A DNA stretch of 64,000 nt, taken from assembly GCA_026003175.1 (NCBI GenBank), contig BPGT01000007.1, positions 56,057-120,056 on the forward strand, read 5' to 3'. This document shows, in pieces, positions 8,951 to 18,404 of the stretch. Every line of letters begins with the position of its first letter. Positions within the stretch are counted from its first letter, which is position 1. The notes beneath the pieces are model-generated. The model did not search any database, was not told the DNA's origin, and worked only from the letters and a program-made list of their open reading frames with translations. A program made the translations under genes and the position numbers. The stretch comes from Armatimonadota bacterium. GTDB taxonomy: Bacteria; Armatimonadota; HRBIN16.

Positions 8951-10282
8951 TCAATCCACCAGGAAGACCACTCGCCAGCGTTTCAGGAAGCCACTTTGCT
9001 TCTCTGCTTCCAGAATACGCTCTGCATCTCCGATAGAGATAACTGCCGTGTCCTTGCCCGCGCCTTTCACCTGTATCGGGCGGACGTATACCGGGTTATC
9101 GCCTGCTCGCTGGCTCTGTCCCTCCATTTTCACGAAGTCCGCGATACCATATTCCTGTATATAGTCCAGCGGTGGTAAATTATTCGGGTCAGGGTAAATC
9201 TGCTTACCGTTTGTGTCCACCACTACCGGGCTTATGCTGGGCCGCATTCCCAAGCCTTTGGTGTCAACGACCAGCCCCGTCCATGCGCTGTTGACGGTGA
9301 GTGTCATAGTTGATGGCTGTAACGAGGCTATTTGTGTGGTTGGAGGTGGAGGGGCAATCCGAGCCAGCAGCGCTGCTAACTGTCGGCGTTTAAGCACCTG
9401 ATGTGGTGAGGCTTCCTGAATGTCGCGGATATACCCTTGCTGCAGTGCCTGATAGACGTATGAGCGAGCCCAGGGAGGCAAAAGCGCCAGAGCACCTTCC
9501 GCATAAGGCTGTTCGGCAAACCGTTCCTGGGGAAGAGCCAGCCGCGTGAGCGCCACCACCGCACGCAAAGCGTTTATCATATCGCCGGGGCGTGAGGTGT
9601 CTATCTCCGACTTGCCTGCCCACTTCCGAAAAGAAGCGAAGCGAGAAAGCACGCGGGCAAAATCTCCTACTGTCACCGGCTTATCGGGCAAGAAATGGCC
9701 GTCTGGCGTACCCTGCATCCAACCCTGTTGCACCACGTACAAAATGTCGGGGTCGTCATCGATGTCTACCGGTTCCCGACTTGCAGGCGTTCTATTAGCA
9801 GGAGATGTTTCAGAAGAAGCCAGCTCCGTCCCTGTTAAACGCAGGTGCAAGCGGTTCGCGAGGTCGCCAAGCAGGTTAAATAGGTCGTCGAGCCTACCCT
9901 GCACGTTTTCCGCACGTCCTGCCATCACTTTGCCGCTATGCACGTCCACTACCCGCGCGTTGATGACTATCTGATTGGCACGCACATAGAAGCTTCCTAC
10001 GATGATGGCATCCGCACCAATCAGCTTGCCCACCCGCTTGGCTTGCGAGGGCTCCGTCAAGCCGGCATGTTGTAAGCGCAGTTCGCGCAACGCCTGTCCC
10101 AGTTGTGAACGTTCCACCAGCGTAATTTGGTCGGACTTGGCAAGGTCTGTGCCGAGTATTTCGGCAATTTGCTGTCCAATCTCGGCGGGTTTGCCCACAA
10201 AGTCGCTGACTGCGATGACCTCCCCCGCAGCATGGACCATCCCGGCACAGAGCAGGAGACCTAGCAGCCATAGCCGCCACAT
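8951..10282 (-). CDS. exported FlgO/CsgG-like protein with SLH-like segment
   Basis: 443 residues behind a strong ribosome site (GGAGGA, 7 bases before ATG). A signal peptide is followed by the FlgO/CsgG nucleus (VIAVSDFVGKPAEIGQQIAE, LVERSQLGQALRELRLQ, IGADAIIVGSFYVRANQIVI). Residues about 170-300 look like S-layer homology modules (GWMQGTPDGHFLPDKPVTVG, FARVLSRFA, GYIRDI), which bind cell-wall polymer. The last 110 residues are the same domain as in the LPP20-like protein at 6900-7790. It is a paralogue of the 333-residue protein just upstream, from which it is separated by 26 bases. Probably an envelope protein; function unproven. Confidence 0.6.
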   Translation of the reverse strand: MWRLWLLGLLLCAGMVHAAGEVIAVSDFVGKPAEIGQQIAEILGTDLAKSDQITLVERSQLGQALRELRLQHAGLTEPSQAKRVGKLIGADAIIVGSFYVRANQIVINARVVDVHSGKVMAGRAENVQGRLDDLFNLLGDLANRLHLRLTGTELASSETSPANRTPASREPVDIDDDPDILYVVQQGWMQGTPDGHFLPDKPVTVGDFARVLSRFASFRKWAGKSEIDTSRPGDMINALRAVVALTRLALPQERFAEQPYAEGALALLPPWARSYVYQALQQGYIRDIQEASPHQVLKRRQLAALLARIAPPPPTTQIASLQPSTMTLTVNSAWTGLVVDTKGLGMRPSISPVVVDTNGKQIYPDPNNLPPLDYIQEYGIADFVKMEGQSQRAGDNPVYVRPIQVKGAGKDTAVISIGDAERILEAEKQSGFLKRWRVVFLVD

Positions 10283-10308
10283 AACACATCCTCCTTTCTA
10301 GTCTAGGT

Positions 10309-11310
10309 TTATCGTGCCCCCGCAGTTACAGACGGTACTGCCCCAGCAGGCGTTATCTTGTGCTGTAGTTGCTCTTCCGCCAGCTTCAGCAGCAACGCAA
10401 ACTGGGCGCGGGTGAGGGGCTTACGCGGCGTATTGCCCAGCCACGCCGTTGCCCAATCGGGCACGTCCAGGAAGTAAGCAGGTTTGCCAGTAACCAGCGT
10501 ATCCAGAGTGCGTGCTGCTTCTACCCGGCTGATGTTGCCAGTACCATCGCCCTGGGGGAAATAACGTGTATCATCCTTCCCGTAGCGCCTGGCAAGGCGG
10601 CGCAGGATTTCATAGAAATAACGCTCAGTGACCGGCTCGTACGGACGAAACGAGCCATCGGCATACAGGCGCATCCAGCCCTTCATCAGCACGTAGGCGA
10701 TGGCGGCGCTCTCCGACAGATTCTCCCAGTCGGGTGCCGGTACGGACGGAACGGCTCTCGTAGAGGGCGCGGGCGGCTCCGTTGCTGAGGGCTGAGGAGG
10801 CGGCTCCGTGAAGCCCGGCAGGCTTTCGCTGGTCAGCTGGTAATGCAGGCGGTTTGCCAGTTCATGTGCCAGTGCGAAAAGCTCGTCGTTCCAGCCTTCG
10901 GTATTCACCGCTGCCCCTGCGTATAGCGCGCCGGTGCGTACGTCCAGTACACGAGCGTTCAGAATCACCCGTTGCTCGTTGATACTCACGCTGCCGACTA
11001 CCACGTGCGTCGCACCGATGATTTTGCCTGCACGTGCCATATCGCCGGTCTCGGTCAGTCCCGTCTTTTGCAGACGCAGTTCGCTCAGCGCCTGTCGTAG
11101 CTGCGCCCGCTCTACCAGCGTGAGTTTGCGCGATTTGGCGAGGTCGGTCAAGACAGTTTCGGTCACTGCCTGGCAGAGCGTGGGATTGTCACCTGTGAAA
11201 TCAGAAACCGCCAGCACCGGAGCGGCTTGTCCGTTGCTCCGCGCCGAGACGCCGCTGACGACGAGGGCGAGCAGCAGGTAAAGTGATAGCTTGCGAACCA
11301 ATGTTTTCAC
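10309..11310 (-). CDS. exported FlgO/CsgG-like protein, paralogue of next gene
   Basis: 333 residues, signal peptide (LYLLLALVVSGVSARSNG). The body VLAVSDFTGDNPTLCQAVTE, LVERAQLRQALSELRLQKTG and IGATHVVVGSVSINEQRVIL is closely similar to the downstream 443-residue protein, pointing to tandem duplication. An SLH-like stretch follows (GWMRLYADGSFRPYEPVTE), but it ends at residue 333 without the shared C-terminal domain of its paralogue. It is the first gene of the four-gene exported group and is divergent from the GH10 gene, with about 140 bases between the two starts to hold both promoters. Confidence 0.6.
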   Translation of the reverse strand: MKTLVRKLSLYLLLALVVSGVSARSNGQAAPVLAVSDFTGDNPTLCQAVTETVLTDLAKSRKLTLVERAQLRQALSELRLQKTGLTETGDMARAGKIIGATHVVVGSVSINEQRVILNARVLDVRTGALYAGAAVNTEGWNDELFALAHELANRLHYQLTSESLPGFTEPPPQPSATEPPAPSTRAVPSVPAPDWENLSESAAIAYVLMKGWMRLYADGSFRPYEPVTERYFYEILRRLARRYGKDDTRYFPQGDGTGNISRVEAARTLDTLVTGKPAYFLDVPDWATAWLGNTPRKPLTRAQFALLLKLAEEQLQHKITPAGAVPSVTAGAR

Positions 11311-11449
11311 CTCCCCTCCCGGGATATCTCAGTTATACTACGTGCAGCGAGTGTTGTCAATCCTGTCCTGCCCCCATAAAGGAATGGGCGATAGCAAGGT
11401 CAAAAAGTTGTACCGCTTCATTTCGCTTGTTAGCACAGGAGGTTGCCAG

Positions 11450-12655
11450 ATGAACGCGCAGGATTTGCTGGTTACTGCCGATAGTCGCATTGAGAAGATT
11501 CGCAAGGCAGATGTCACCGTGAGAGTGGTAGACAGGCAAGGGAAGCCTGTTGCGGGCGCGCAGGTAGAGATGCAGCAAACGCGCCACGCTTTCCTGTTTG
11601 GCTGTAATATCTTCCCCCTGTTCAACTATCAGGGTGAGCAGCACGAGAAGTACGGCAGCCAGTTCGCTGCCCTGCTGAATTACGCCACACAGGCTTTCTA
11701 CTGGGGGGCATACGAACCGGAGCGCGGCCGCAAAGGGCGCGATTTGCAGGAGCGTATCGCCCGCTGGTGCCAGCAACGCGGCATTGCCACCAAGGGGCAC
11801 CCGCTGGTGTGGCACGAGGTCTATCCTCGCTGGGCACCCAACGAGGTGGACGAGGTCAAACTGCTGTTACGCGAGCGGGTCAGGGAGATTGTCTCACAGT
11901 TTAAGGGGTTGATAGACCGCTGGGACGTGGTGAACGAAGCCACGGTAGCCACCCGATTCAACAACGGCGTGGGCAACTGGGTCAAGCGCGACGGCGCCGC
12001 AGCAGTGGTGACAGAGTGCCTGCAATGGGCACGAGAGGCGAATCCCAAAGCCACCCTGCTGTACAACGACTTCAACATCAGCCCCGCTTTCGAGCAGCTG
12101 GTGGAGGAGCTGATACGACGCAAGGCACCTCTCGATGCTATCGGCATCCAATCGCACATGCACGGAGGCGAGTGGCCGCTGGAGCGGGCGTGGCAGGTAT
12201 GTGAAACCTATTCGCGCTTCGGCAAACCGTTGCACTTCACCGAGACGACCGTGTTGTCGGGCGAGCACGGCTACGAGCGTCCCCGCCCCTGGCCCACGAC
12301 GCCCGAGGGCGAGGCACGTCAGGCGGATTACGTGGAGAAGTTCTATACAATTCTTTTCTCACACCCCGCCGTGGAAGCCATCACCTGGTGGGACTTTATG
12401 GACGGCGGCTGGCAGGGCGCACCTGCAGGACTGGTACGAGCCGACCTCAGCCCGAAGCCGGTGTACCATCGCCTCATGAGGCTCATTAAGGGTAAATGGT
12501 GGACGCAAGACACGACGCGTACTAACGCACGCGGCGAGGCGAAAATGCGCGGCTTTCTGGGTGATTATCGGGTGACGGTGAGCGCGTCCGCTGGCAAGCG
12601 CACACAACAGTTCACCCTGAAGCGAGGCAAGAACGAGTGGGTGGTCAAGCTGTAG
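11450..12655 (+). CDS. GH10 endo-1,4-beta-xylanase
   Basis: 401 residues from the ATG at 11450, preceded by AGGAGG at proper spacing; a longer frame back to 11291 has no such site. A short beta domain (VTVRVVDRQGKPVAGAQVEM) precedes the GH10 barrel. WDVVNEATV holds the acid/base E163 and LHFTETTV the nucleophile E265; DAIGIQSHMHGG and WWDFMDGGW are further GH10 signatures. A tail of about 60 residues follows the barrel (from NARGEAKMRGFLGDY). There is no signal peptide, so it is predicted intracellular, acting on imported xylo-oligosaccharides; with the arabinofuranosidase this would complete arabinoxylan breakdown. Confidence 0.88.
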   Translation: MNAQDLLVTADSRIEKIRKADVTVRVVDRQGKPVAGAQVEMQQTRHAFLFGCNIFPLFNYQGEQHEKYGSQFAALLNYATQAFYWGAYEPERGRKGRDLQERIARWCQQRGIATKGHPLVWHEVYPRWAPNEVDEVKLLLRERVREIVSQFKGLIDRWDVVNEATVATRFNNGVGNWVKRDGAAAVVTECLQWAREANPKATLLYNDFNISPAFEQLVEELIRRKAPLDAIGIQSHMHGGEWPLERAWQVCETYSRFGKPLHFTETTVLSGEHGYERPRPWPTTPEGEARQADYVEKFYTILFSHPAVEAITWWDFMDGGWQGAPAGLVRADLSPKPVYHRLMRLIKGKWWTQDTTRTNARGEAKMRGFLGDYRVTVSASAGKRTQQFTLKRGKNEWVVKL

Positions 12656-12748
12656 GATAGTATCCATCGGCAGAAGGGCGCGCTCCGTGCACCACGAACA
12701 TCGCGGCTGCGACGGAGCGTGTCTTTCCGCTTTGTACCTATCGGCGTG

Positions 12749-13321
12749 CTACACTCTTCCCGCGATACGCTCCCGCATCCCCGAAAAGAAGAGATGCACA
12801 AGTATCATGTGCACGTCCTCAATCTGCTGCATGTTCTCGCAGGGCACAATGATGCTCTCATGCGCGATAGCCGCTAATTTGCCGCCGCGGTAGCCCGTCA
12901 GCCCGATAGTATGCGCTCCCTGCTCTTTCGCTGCCTCCACTGCCCGCAGCACGTTGGGCGAGTTACCGCTCCCGCTGATGGCAATCAGCACGTCGCCTTT
13001 GTCCAGCCAGGTGCGCACCTGCGGCGCGAACACGTTGGTATAATCGGTGTCGTTTGCCCATGCGGTGATAATAGGAATGCTATCGGTGAGGGCGAGGCAA
13101 CGAAACGGTTTGCCGAAGAGGTCATACAGGCATTTCTGGAAATCATTGGCGATATGGGAGGCGGTGGACGCGCTTCCTCCGTTGCCCACAAGCGCAAGCG
13201 TACCCCCCCGCTGATACAGGTCTACCAAGCGCAAGACAATGCTTTCTACTTGCTCGACAGGAACCTGCGAGACGAGGTGCTGTACGGTATCCAGGTATTC
13301 GGTAAGGTATGTTTTCAACAT
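12749..13321 (-). CDS. gmhA: SIS-domain phosphoheptose isomerase
   Basis: 190 residues, the usual GmhA length. Sugar-phosphate binding motifs are present: LVGNGGSASTASHIANDFQK in the first half and VLIAISGSGNSPNVLRAVE in the second, with the C-terminal helix NMQQIEDVHMILVHLFF. GmhA converts sedoheptulose 7-phosphate to glycero-manno-heptose 7-phosphate in the cytoplasm for heptose-containing surface glycans. It lies 38 bases after nuoN on the same strand, probably in that transcript. A heptose-kinase-like gene sits 5 kb upstream. Other SIS isomerases are possible but the match is good. Confidence 0.8.
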   Translation of the reverse strand: MLKTYLTEYLDTVQHLVSQVPVEQVESIVLRLVDLYQRGGTLALVGNGGSASTASHIANDFQKCLYDLFGKPFRCLALTDSIPIITAWANDTDYTNVFAPQVRTWLDKGDVLIAISGSGNSPNVLRAVEAAKEQGAHTIGLTGYRGGKLAAIAHESIIVPCENMQQIEDVHMILVHLFFSGMRERIAGRV

Positions 13322-13358
13322 GTGTCCCCTCCGCTCCAGAGTCTATCGCCATTATACC

Positions 13359-14813
13359 TTACCGTTGCGTATGTTGTATCGCCGTACGTGGCGGAAGGGT
13401 AAGGAAGGTGGAGGCGTGGCTCCACTCCAGCCAGGGGCGTGGGTATAAGCCGATAAGTGCGGTTGCCACAACGCAGATAGCGATGGTGGTGCTGAGCGAA
13501 CGAGGTACGCGGAAGGGTGTCTCCTCCTCAGGCGCGTCGATGAACATCCGCTTGGCGACCATCAAGTAGTAGTATAGCGCGATAACGCTGGTGATTGCGC
13601 CGATAAGCACAAGCGCATAATGCCCCTCAGAGGCCCCTGCCCAGAACAGGAGGAGCTTGCCCCAAAACCCCGCCAGCGGAGGAATACCGCCCAACGACAG
13701 CAGGAATATCAGCATCGAAAACGCCAGAGCAGGAGAGCGGTAGCGCAAGCCGCGCAGAGCGTCTATCTCCTCTGACCCCACGTTACCCTGAATCGCCTGC
13801 GCCACAAAGAACGCTCCGGCGTTGGCAAACGCGTACAGCAGCAGGTAGAAGAGGGTCGCGCCCAATCCCAGTTCCACACCTGATACCACTGCCACCAGCA
13901 GGTATCCTGCCTGCGCCACACTGGAGTAAGCGAGCAATCGCTTCAGGCTGCTTTGCGCCAGCGCGACGAGATTACCCAGCACCATGCTCAGCGCAGAAAG
14001 AGCAACAAGCACCATCACCCAAACATCCTCCGCGCCGTGCAGCCCGATAATCAGCAGGCGCAGCAAGGCGGCGAACCCGGCGGTTTTTGACGCGGTAGAA
14101 AGGAACGCGCTGATAGGCGTGGGCGCGCCCTGGTACACATCCGCCACCCACAGGTGAAACGGCGCGGCGGTAATTTTGAATGCCAGCCCACCGATAACCA
14201 GTATCATACCGAGCATTCCCAGCAATCCCGTCCGGCCCGCAGACAGTTGATTGTAGAGTGTGGTACCGTGCGCCCCATACACCAGGCTGATGCCATACAG
14301 TAGAATTGCCGAGGATGTTGCGCTGACGATGAGCAGCTTCAGTGCCGCTTCGCCGCTGCGTGGGTCGGTTTTACGGTGTCCGGCGAGGGCGAACAGGCTG
14401 ACCGTGCCGATTTCCAGCGTGATATATAACGTCAGTAGACTGCCTGCGGAACAAATCAGCGTGAAACCCAGTGCGCTCAGCAGCAGCAGCGCGTAGTAGC
14501 TGCCGCGGTCACCGGTCTTTTGCCACTCTTCGCAACACACCGAGGACAGGCAGACGAGAGCGCCAATCATCATCAGCAGCGAGGTTAACATGCGGGCGTA
14601 GCCATCCCAAACATACATCCCTTGCCACAGCTCGCCGTCCATCGCCGCCCAACTGGACAACGCGGCGCCAATAGCGAACACTCCTGCTGCTGTCCACCCT
14701 CCCGCGTGCCATCGTCGCGGCGCGATACCTTCTACCAGCAGCACCAGCAGGGTGCCCGCGAGTAGCCACAGATGAGGCAAGGTCAGATTCAAGATGTCTG
14801 TCCAGCTCGCCAT
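13359..14813 (-). CDS. nuoN: NADH-quinone oxidoreductase subunit N
   Basis: 484 residues, very hydrophobic throughout with about 14 membrane helices, the normal NuoN length. The proton-channel signature DVYQGAPTPISAFLSTASK is in the middle, followed by the helix with LAQSSLKRLLAYSSVAQAGY. Membrane-arm antiporter-like subunit of respiratory complex I. It follows nuoM by 6 bases and precedes gmhA. Confidence 0.93.
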   Translation of the reverse strand: MASWTDILNLTLPHLWLLAGTLLVLLVEGIAPRRWHAGGWTAAGVFAIGAALSSWAAMDGELWQGMYVWDGYARMLTSLLMMIGALVCLSSVCCEEWQKTGDRGSYYALLLLSALGFTLICSAGSLLTLYITLEIGTVSLFALAGHRKTDPRSGEAALKLLIVSATSSAILLYGISLVYGAHGTTLYNQLSAGRTGLLGMLGMILVIGGLAFKITAAPFHLWVADVYQGAPTPISAFLSTASKTAGFAALLRLLIIGLHGAEDVWVMVLVALSALSMVLGNLVALAQSSLKRLLAYSSVAQAGYLLVAVVSGVELGLGATLFYLLLYAFANAGAFFVAQAIQGNVGSEEIDALRGLRYRSPALAFSMLIFLLSLGGIPPLAGFWGKLLLFWAGASEGHYALVLIGAITSVIALYYYLMVAKRMFIDAPEEETPFRVPRSLSTTIAICVVATALIGLYPRPWLEWSHASTFLTLPPRTAIQHTQR

Positions 14814-14819
14814 CGTTTT

Positions 14820-16298
14820 TTACACCTTCCCAAGCAGTTTCAGGTAGTCATACACACCCACATTCAGGAAGTCAGTTAGTAATCGGGGCACTATGCCCGT
14901 GATAATCAGAATAGATCCCAGCACCACCAGAGCTACCCACTCGGTTGTGCGGGCGTCAGGTAGGTCATCGTAGCCTTCGGGACGTTTGCCCAGAAAGACC
15001 TTCTGCACCACGCGCAGCACATAGGTAGCGGTGATCACGATGCCCGCCACGCCGATGTATGTCATCCACGGGTAGCTCTTCCAGACACCCCAGAAGGTGA
15101 GAAACTCCGCCACAAACCCACTGGTGCCGGGCAAGCCGAACGAGGAAAGCCCGCCTATCACAAACGCCACCGCGATACCCGGCATCTTTTCGGCAAAGCC
15201 GCCCATCCTCAGGATGTCGCGCGTGTGCGACTTTTCGTACACCAGTCCTACCAGCGCGAAAAACAGCCCCGTCATGATACCGTGCGCGAACATCTGCAGA
15301 GTGGAGCCTGTGAGGCTGACAGCGTTCATGCCTGCCAACCCCAGCATGACGACGCCCATGTGACTCACGCTGGAGTAGGCAATAACGTATTTCAGGTCGG
15401 TTTGCCCCATCGCGCTGAACGCGCCGTAGATGATATTGACCACCGCGATAGTGCCCATCAGCGGCGCCCAGTAATGTGCGCCTTCGGGCAGCAGGCTCAT
15501 ACCCACGCGCAGCACGCCGAACGCTCCCAATTTCATCAGCACGCCCGCGTGCAGCATACTCACCGCCGTCGGAGCGCTGGCGTGTCCGTCGGGCGACCAG
15601 GTATGTAGTGGCCAGATGCCCGCCAGAATACCAAAACCCACATAGAAAAGCAGGAACAGGATGCGCTGCTGTTCAGGGGTGAACTTTGCTGTCTTCAGCA
15701 GCTCAGGGATATCGAAGGTCTGTGTGGGGCTGAGGAAGTACACTGCCAGCATCCCCACCAGAATGAACGCGCTACCCAACAACAGGTACAGGGTCAGCTT
15801 CATGGCGGAGTACTCTTTCCTGCCCGTGCCCCAGATACCGATGAGCAGGTACATCGGCAGCACCGCAATCTCGTAGAACAGGAAGAAGAAGAACAGGTCT
15901 ATCGAGACGAAGACCCCAAATACGCCCGTGACCAGAAAGAGCAGCAGCGAGAGGAAGTCTTTGGTGCGATATTCTACAGTCCATGAGGCAAACACGCCGG
16001 TGAAGATGATGAAGGCGGTCAACAGCACCAGGGTAATGCTGACGCCATCCACGCCCAGATGATAACTGACCCCCGCCAGCGGCACCCACTCGAGGCGTTC
16101 CTCGAACTGGATACCCCCTTTAGCGAAGTCGAAACGGAAGCACAACCACAGTGAGATAAGCAGTGTAATGCTTGTTGCTACGGCAGCCATCACCCGGATA
16201 ACGGTCTTGTGCTCTGGCGGTACCAGCAAGATGAGCAGACAGGTGATAAAGGGCACCAATATCGTTAGCGATAGCGCATGTTTTGCAATCCACTCCAT
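14820..16298 (-). CDS. nuoM: NADH-quinone oxidoreductase subunit M
   Basis: 492 residues, about 14 membrane helices. Family signatures: LGVDGVSITLVLLTAF, ILAGIWPLHTWSPDGHASAP and TAVSMLHAGVLMKLGAFG, then YVIAYSSVSHMGVVMLG. Proton-pumping membrane subunit of complex I. Sits 16 bases after nuoL and 6 bases before nuoN, so the three are one transcript. Confidence 0.93.
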   Translation of the reverse strand: MEWIAKHALSLTILVPFITCLLILLVPPEHKTVIRVMAAVATSITLLISLWLCFRFDFAKGGIQFEERLEWVPLAGVSYHLGVDGVSITLVLLTAFIIFTGVFASWTVEYRTKDFLSLLLFLVTGVFGVFVSIDLFFFFLFYEIAVLPMYLLIGIWGTGRKEYSAMKLTLYLLLGSAFILVGMLAVYFLSPTQTFDIPELLKTAKFTPEQQRILFLLFYVGFGILAGIWPLHTWSPDGHASAPTAVSMLHAGVLMKLGAFGVLRVGMSLLPEGAHYWAPLMGTIAVVNIIYGAFSAMGQTDLKYVIAYSSVSHMGVVMLGLAGMNAVSLTGSTLQMFAHGIMTGLFFALVGLVYEKSHTRDILRMGGFAEKMPGIAVAFVIGGLSSFGLPGTSGFVAEFLTFWGVWKSYPWMTYIGVAGIVITATYVLRVVQKVFLGKRPEGYDDLPDARTTEWVALVVLGSILIITGIVPRLLTDFLNVGVYDYLKLLGKV

Positions 16299-16314
16299 AA
16301 CAGCTCATCACCTC

Positions 16315-18207
16315 TTACTGGAAACGGTTCAGGACGGCGGCAACGGTTGCTAGAATACTCAGTACCAGCACCAACACGTAGAACTGCGCCTGACCGTTGG
16401 TGAGCCAGCGTAGACGTGCGCCGGTAGCTCCTGTGAACCAGGCAACGGCGTTCACGATGCCGTCCACCACGTGCCTGTCAAACCAGGCTATCATGCGGGC
16501 TGTTAACAGCACCGCTCGCGCCACGATGAAGGTGAAGAAATCGTCCACGAACCACTTGCGTTCGAGCAGGATGTAAGCCGGCGCGGGGAGACGCTCCTGC
16601 AACGGTTCTTTCCCCTGTGCCATGCGGTATACCTGATAGCCTGCGAGGATGCCGATGAGCGCTATCAACGTTGCGGAGGCAGCCAGAGGTAGGGAAGAGC
16701 TGGCGTGACCGGTTGCCGGGTTCTCCAGTGCGGTGCGCACTGCGGACGCTCCGAGACCACCGACCGCTGCAGCAACCGCCAGCAGCAACAGCGGCACGGT
16801 CATGACGGCTGGAGACTCGTGGGCGTGTCGGGCGTGCTCGGTGCGAGGTTCGCCGAGAAAGGTCATTACCCACAGGCGCGTCATGTAGAAGGCGGTGAGC
16901 AGGGCGGTCGCCAGCCCTGCTGCAAAGGCGAAGGGGTGGTTGCCTCTCCACGCCGTCAGCAGGATTTCATCTTTGCTCCAGAAACCGCTCAGCGGGAAGA
17001 TACCAGCCAGTGCCAGCGCACCTACCAGTGCGGTGATTGCGGTGAGACGCATCTTGCCCCATAGTCCGCCCATCTCGCGCATATCCTGCGTGTGGGTGGC
17101 GTGAATCACGCTGCCCGCCGTGAGGAACAACAGTGACTTGAAGTAAGCGTGTGTGCCCAGATGAAACATTGCTGCTACGCGGTCACCCAGCCCCAGCGCC
17201 ATCATCATGTAGCCCAGCTGGCTGATGGTGGAGTAGGCGAGCACCCGTTTGATATCAAACTGTGCCACAGCAATAGTGGCTGCCATGAAAGCGGTAAAGC
17301 CGCCGATGAACGTTACCACCTGCATGGCGGTGTGTGCCGCTTCGAACAGGAAGAACATCCGCGCCACTAAAAATACCCCTGCGGCGACCATCGTGGCGGC
17401 ATGAATCAACGCGGAGACGGGAGTTGGACCTTCCATGGCATCGGGCAACCAGATGTGCAGGGGGAACTGCGCGCTTTTACCCACCGCACCGCAGAAGAAC
17501 AAAAGCGCTACCGCCGTCGCGAAGGTGGTTAGCGAGCCGAACAGCGGATGAAGATTGCCGTTAGCCACCTGCGCCTCGATCTGGTCTATCTGGAAAGTGC
17601 CCGCTGCATAAGAGAGCAGGATGAGACCGAGCAGGAAGCCCACATCCCCGAAGCGGGTCACCACAAAAGCCTTTTTCGCGGCGTTAGCGGCTTCGGGTTT
17701 GCGGTACCAAAAGCCGATAAGCAGATAGGAGCATAGCCCCACCAGTTCCCAGCTCATGTAAAGCAGCAGCAAGTTGTCGGCGATGACCAGTCCGAGCATC
17801 GCAGCGGTGAATAAAGCCATGACAGCAAAATAGCGGGCAAACCCCGCATCGCCCGCCATGTAACCCACCGAATACACCTGCACCGCAAGGCTAACGGTAC
17901 TGACGATGACCATCATCAGCGCGGACAACCCGTCCAGCCTCGCGCCGACGGAGATGCTCCAGTCGCCCGCTACCAACCACTTCGTCTGTGCGTGCAGACC
18001 GCTTGAGTAGTGACCCCATGCGGAAAGAGCGAGCATCGCACTCCACGCGACGGCGAGGATGGTGGGCAAAGCGGATACCCAGTGTGTGCTTCTTCGCGGC
18101 ACAAACAGCAGTGCCGTCAAGACGGAGGCAGCAACACACCATAGAGGCGCAGTCCAGAATTGTTCTGCCATACCTGTATCTACCTGTGTCGTTAAGGTAA
18201 AAAGCAT
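16315..18207 (-). CDS. nuoL: NADH-quinone oxidoreductase subunit L
   Basis: 630 residues, about 15-16 membrane helices with the extra C-terminal amphipathic arm expected of NuoL. Signatures: LLLYMSWELVGLCSYLLIGF, GKSAQFPLHIWLPDAMEG, GPTPVSALIHAATMVAAG and VLAYSTISQLGYMMMALG. An alternative start 36 bases downstream (MAEQFWTAP) is possible; neither has a strong ribosome site. First of the nuoLMN-gmhA transcript. The other complex I genes are not upstream of it in this window. Confidence 0.92.
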   Translation of the reverse strand: MLFTLTTQVDTGMAEQFWTAPLWCVAASVLTALLFVPRRSTHWVSALPTILAVAWSAMLALSAWGHYSSGLHAQTKWLVAGDWSISVGARLDGLSALMMVIVSTVSLAVQVYSVGYMAGDAGFARYFAVMALFTAAMLGLVIADNLLLLYMSWELVGLCSYLLIGFWYRKPEAANAAKKAFVVTRFGDVGFLLGLILLSYAAGTFQIDQIEAQVANGNLHPLFGSLTTFATAVALLFFCGAVGKSAQFPLHIWLPDAMEGPTPVSALIHAATMVAAGVFLVARMFFLFEAAHTAMQVVTFIGGFTAFMAATIAVAQFDIKRVLAYSTISQLGYMMMALGLGDRVAAMFHLGTHAYFKSLLFLTAGSVIHATHTQDMREMGGLWGKMRLTAITALVGALALAGIFPLSGFWSKDEILLTAWRGNHPFAFAAGLATALLTAFYMTRLWVMTFLGEPRTEHARHAHESPAVMTVPLLLLAVAAAVGGLGASAVRTALENPATGHASSSLPLAASATLIALIGILAGYQVYRMAQGKEPLQERLPAPAYILLERKWFVDDFFTFIVARAVLLTARMIAWFDRHVVDGIVNAVAWFTGATGARLRWLTNGQAQFYVLVLVLSILATVAAVLNRFQ

Positions 18208-18404
18208 TCCACCGCAGAGAGCGCAGGAGGACGCGGACTTTGCGTCCTTTGCATTCGCAGCGGTGCTTCAAACCGTTATCTACTATTTTATTCACTACGG
18301 ATATCCCTTAGTCCTTCAAATCGTACACACGACCGCGTGTTAGTATACCTCACAGAGTTGCAGAAAACCATTTTCAGCGGGCATGGTTGTTTCCTTCCGA
18401 TTCA

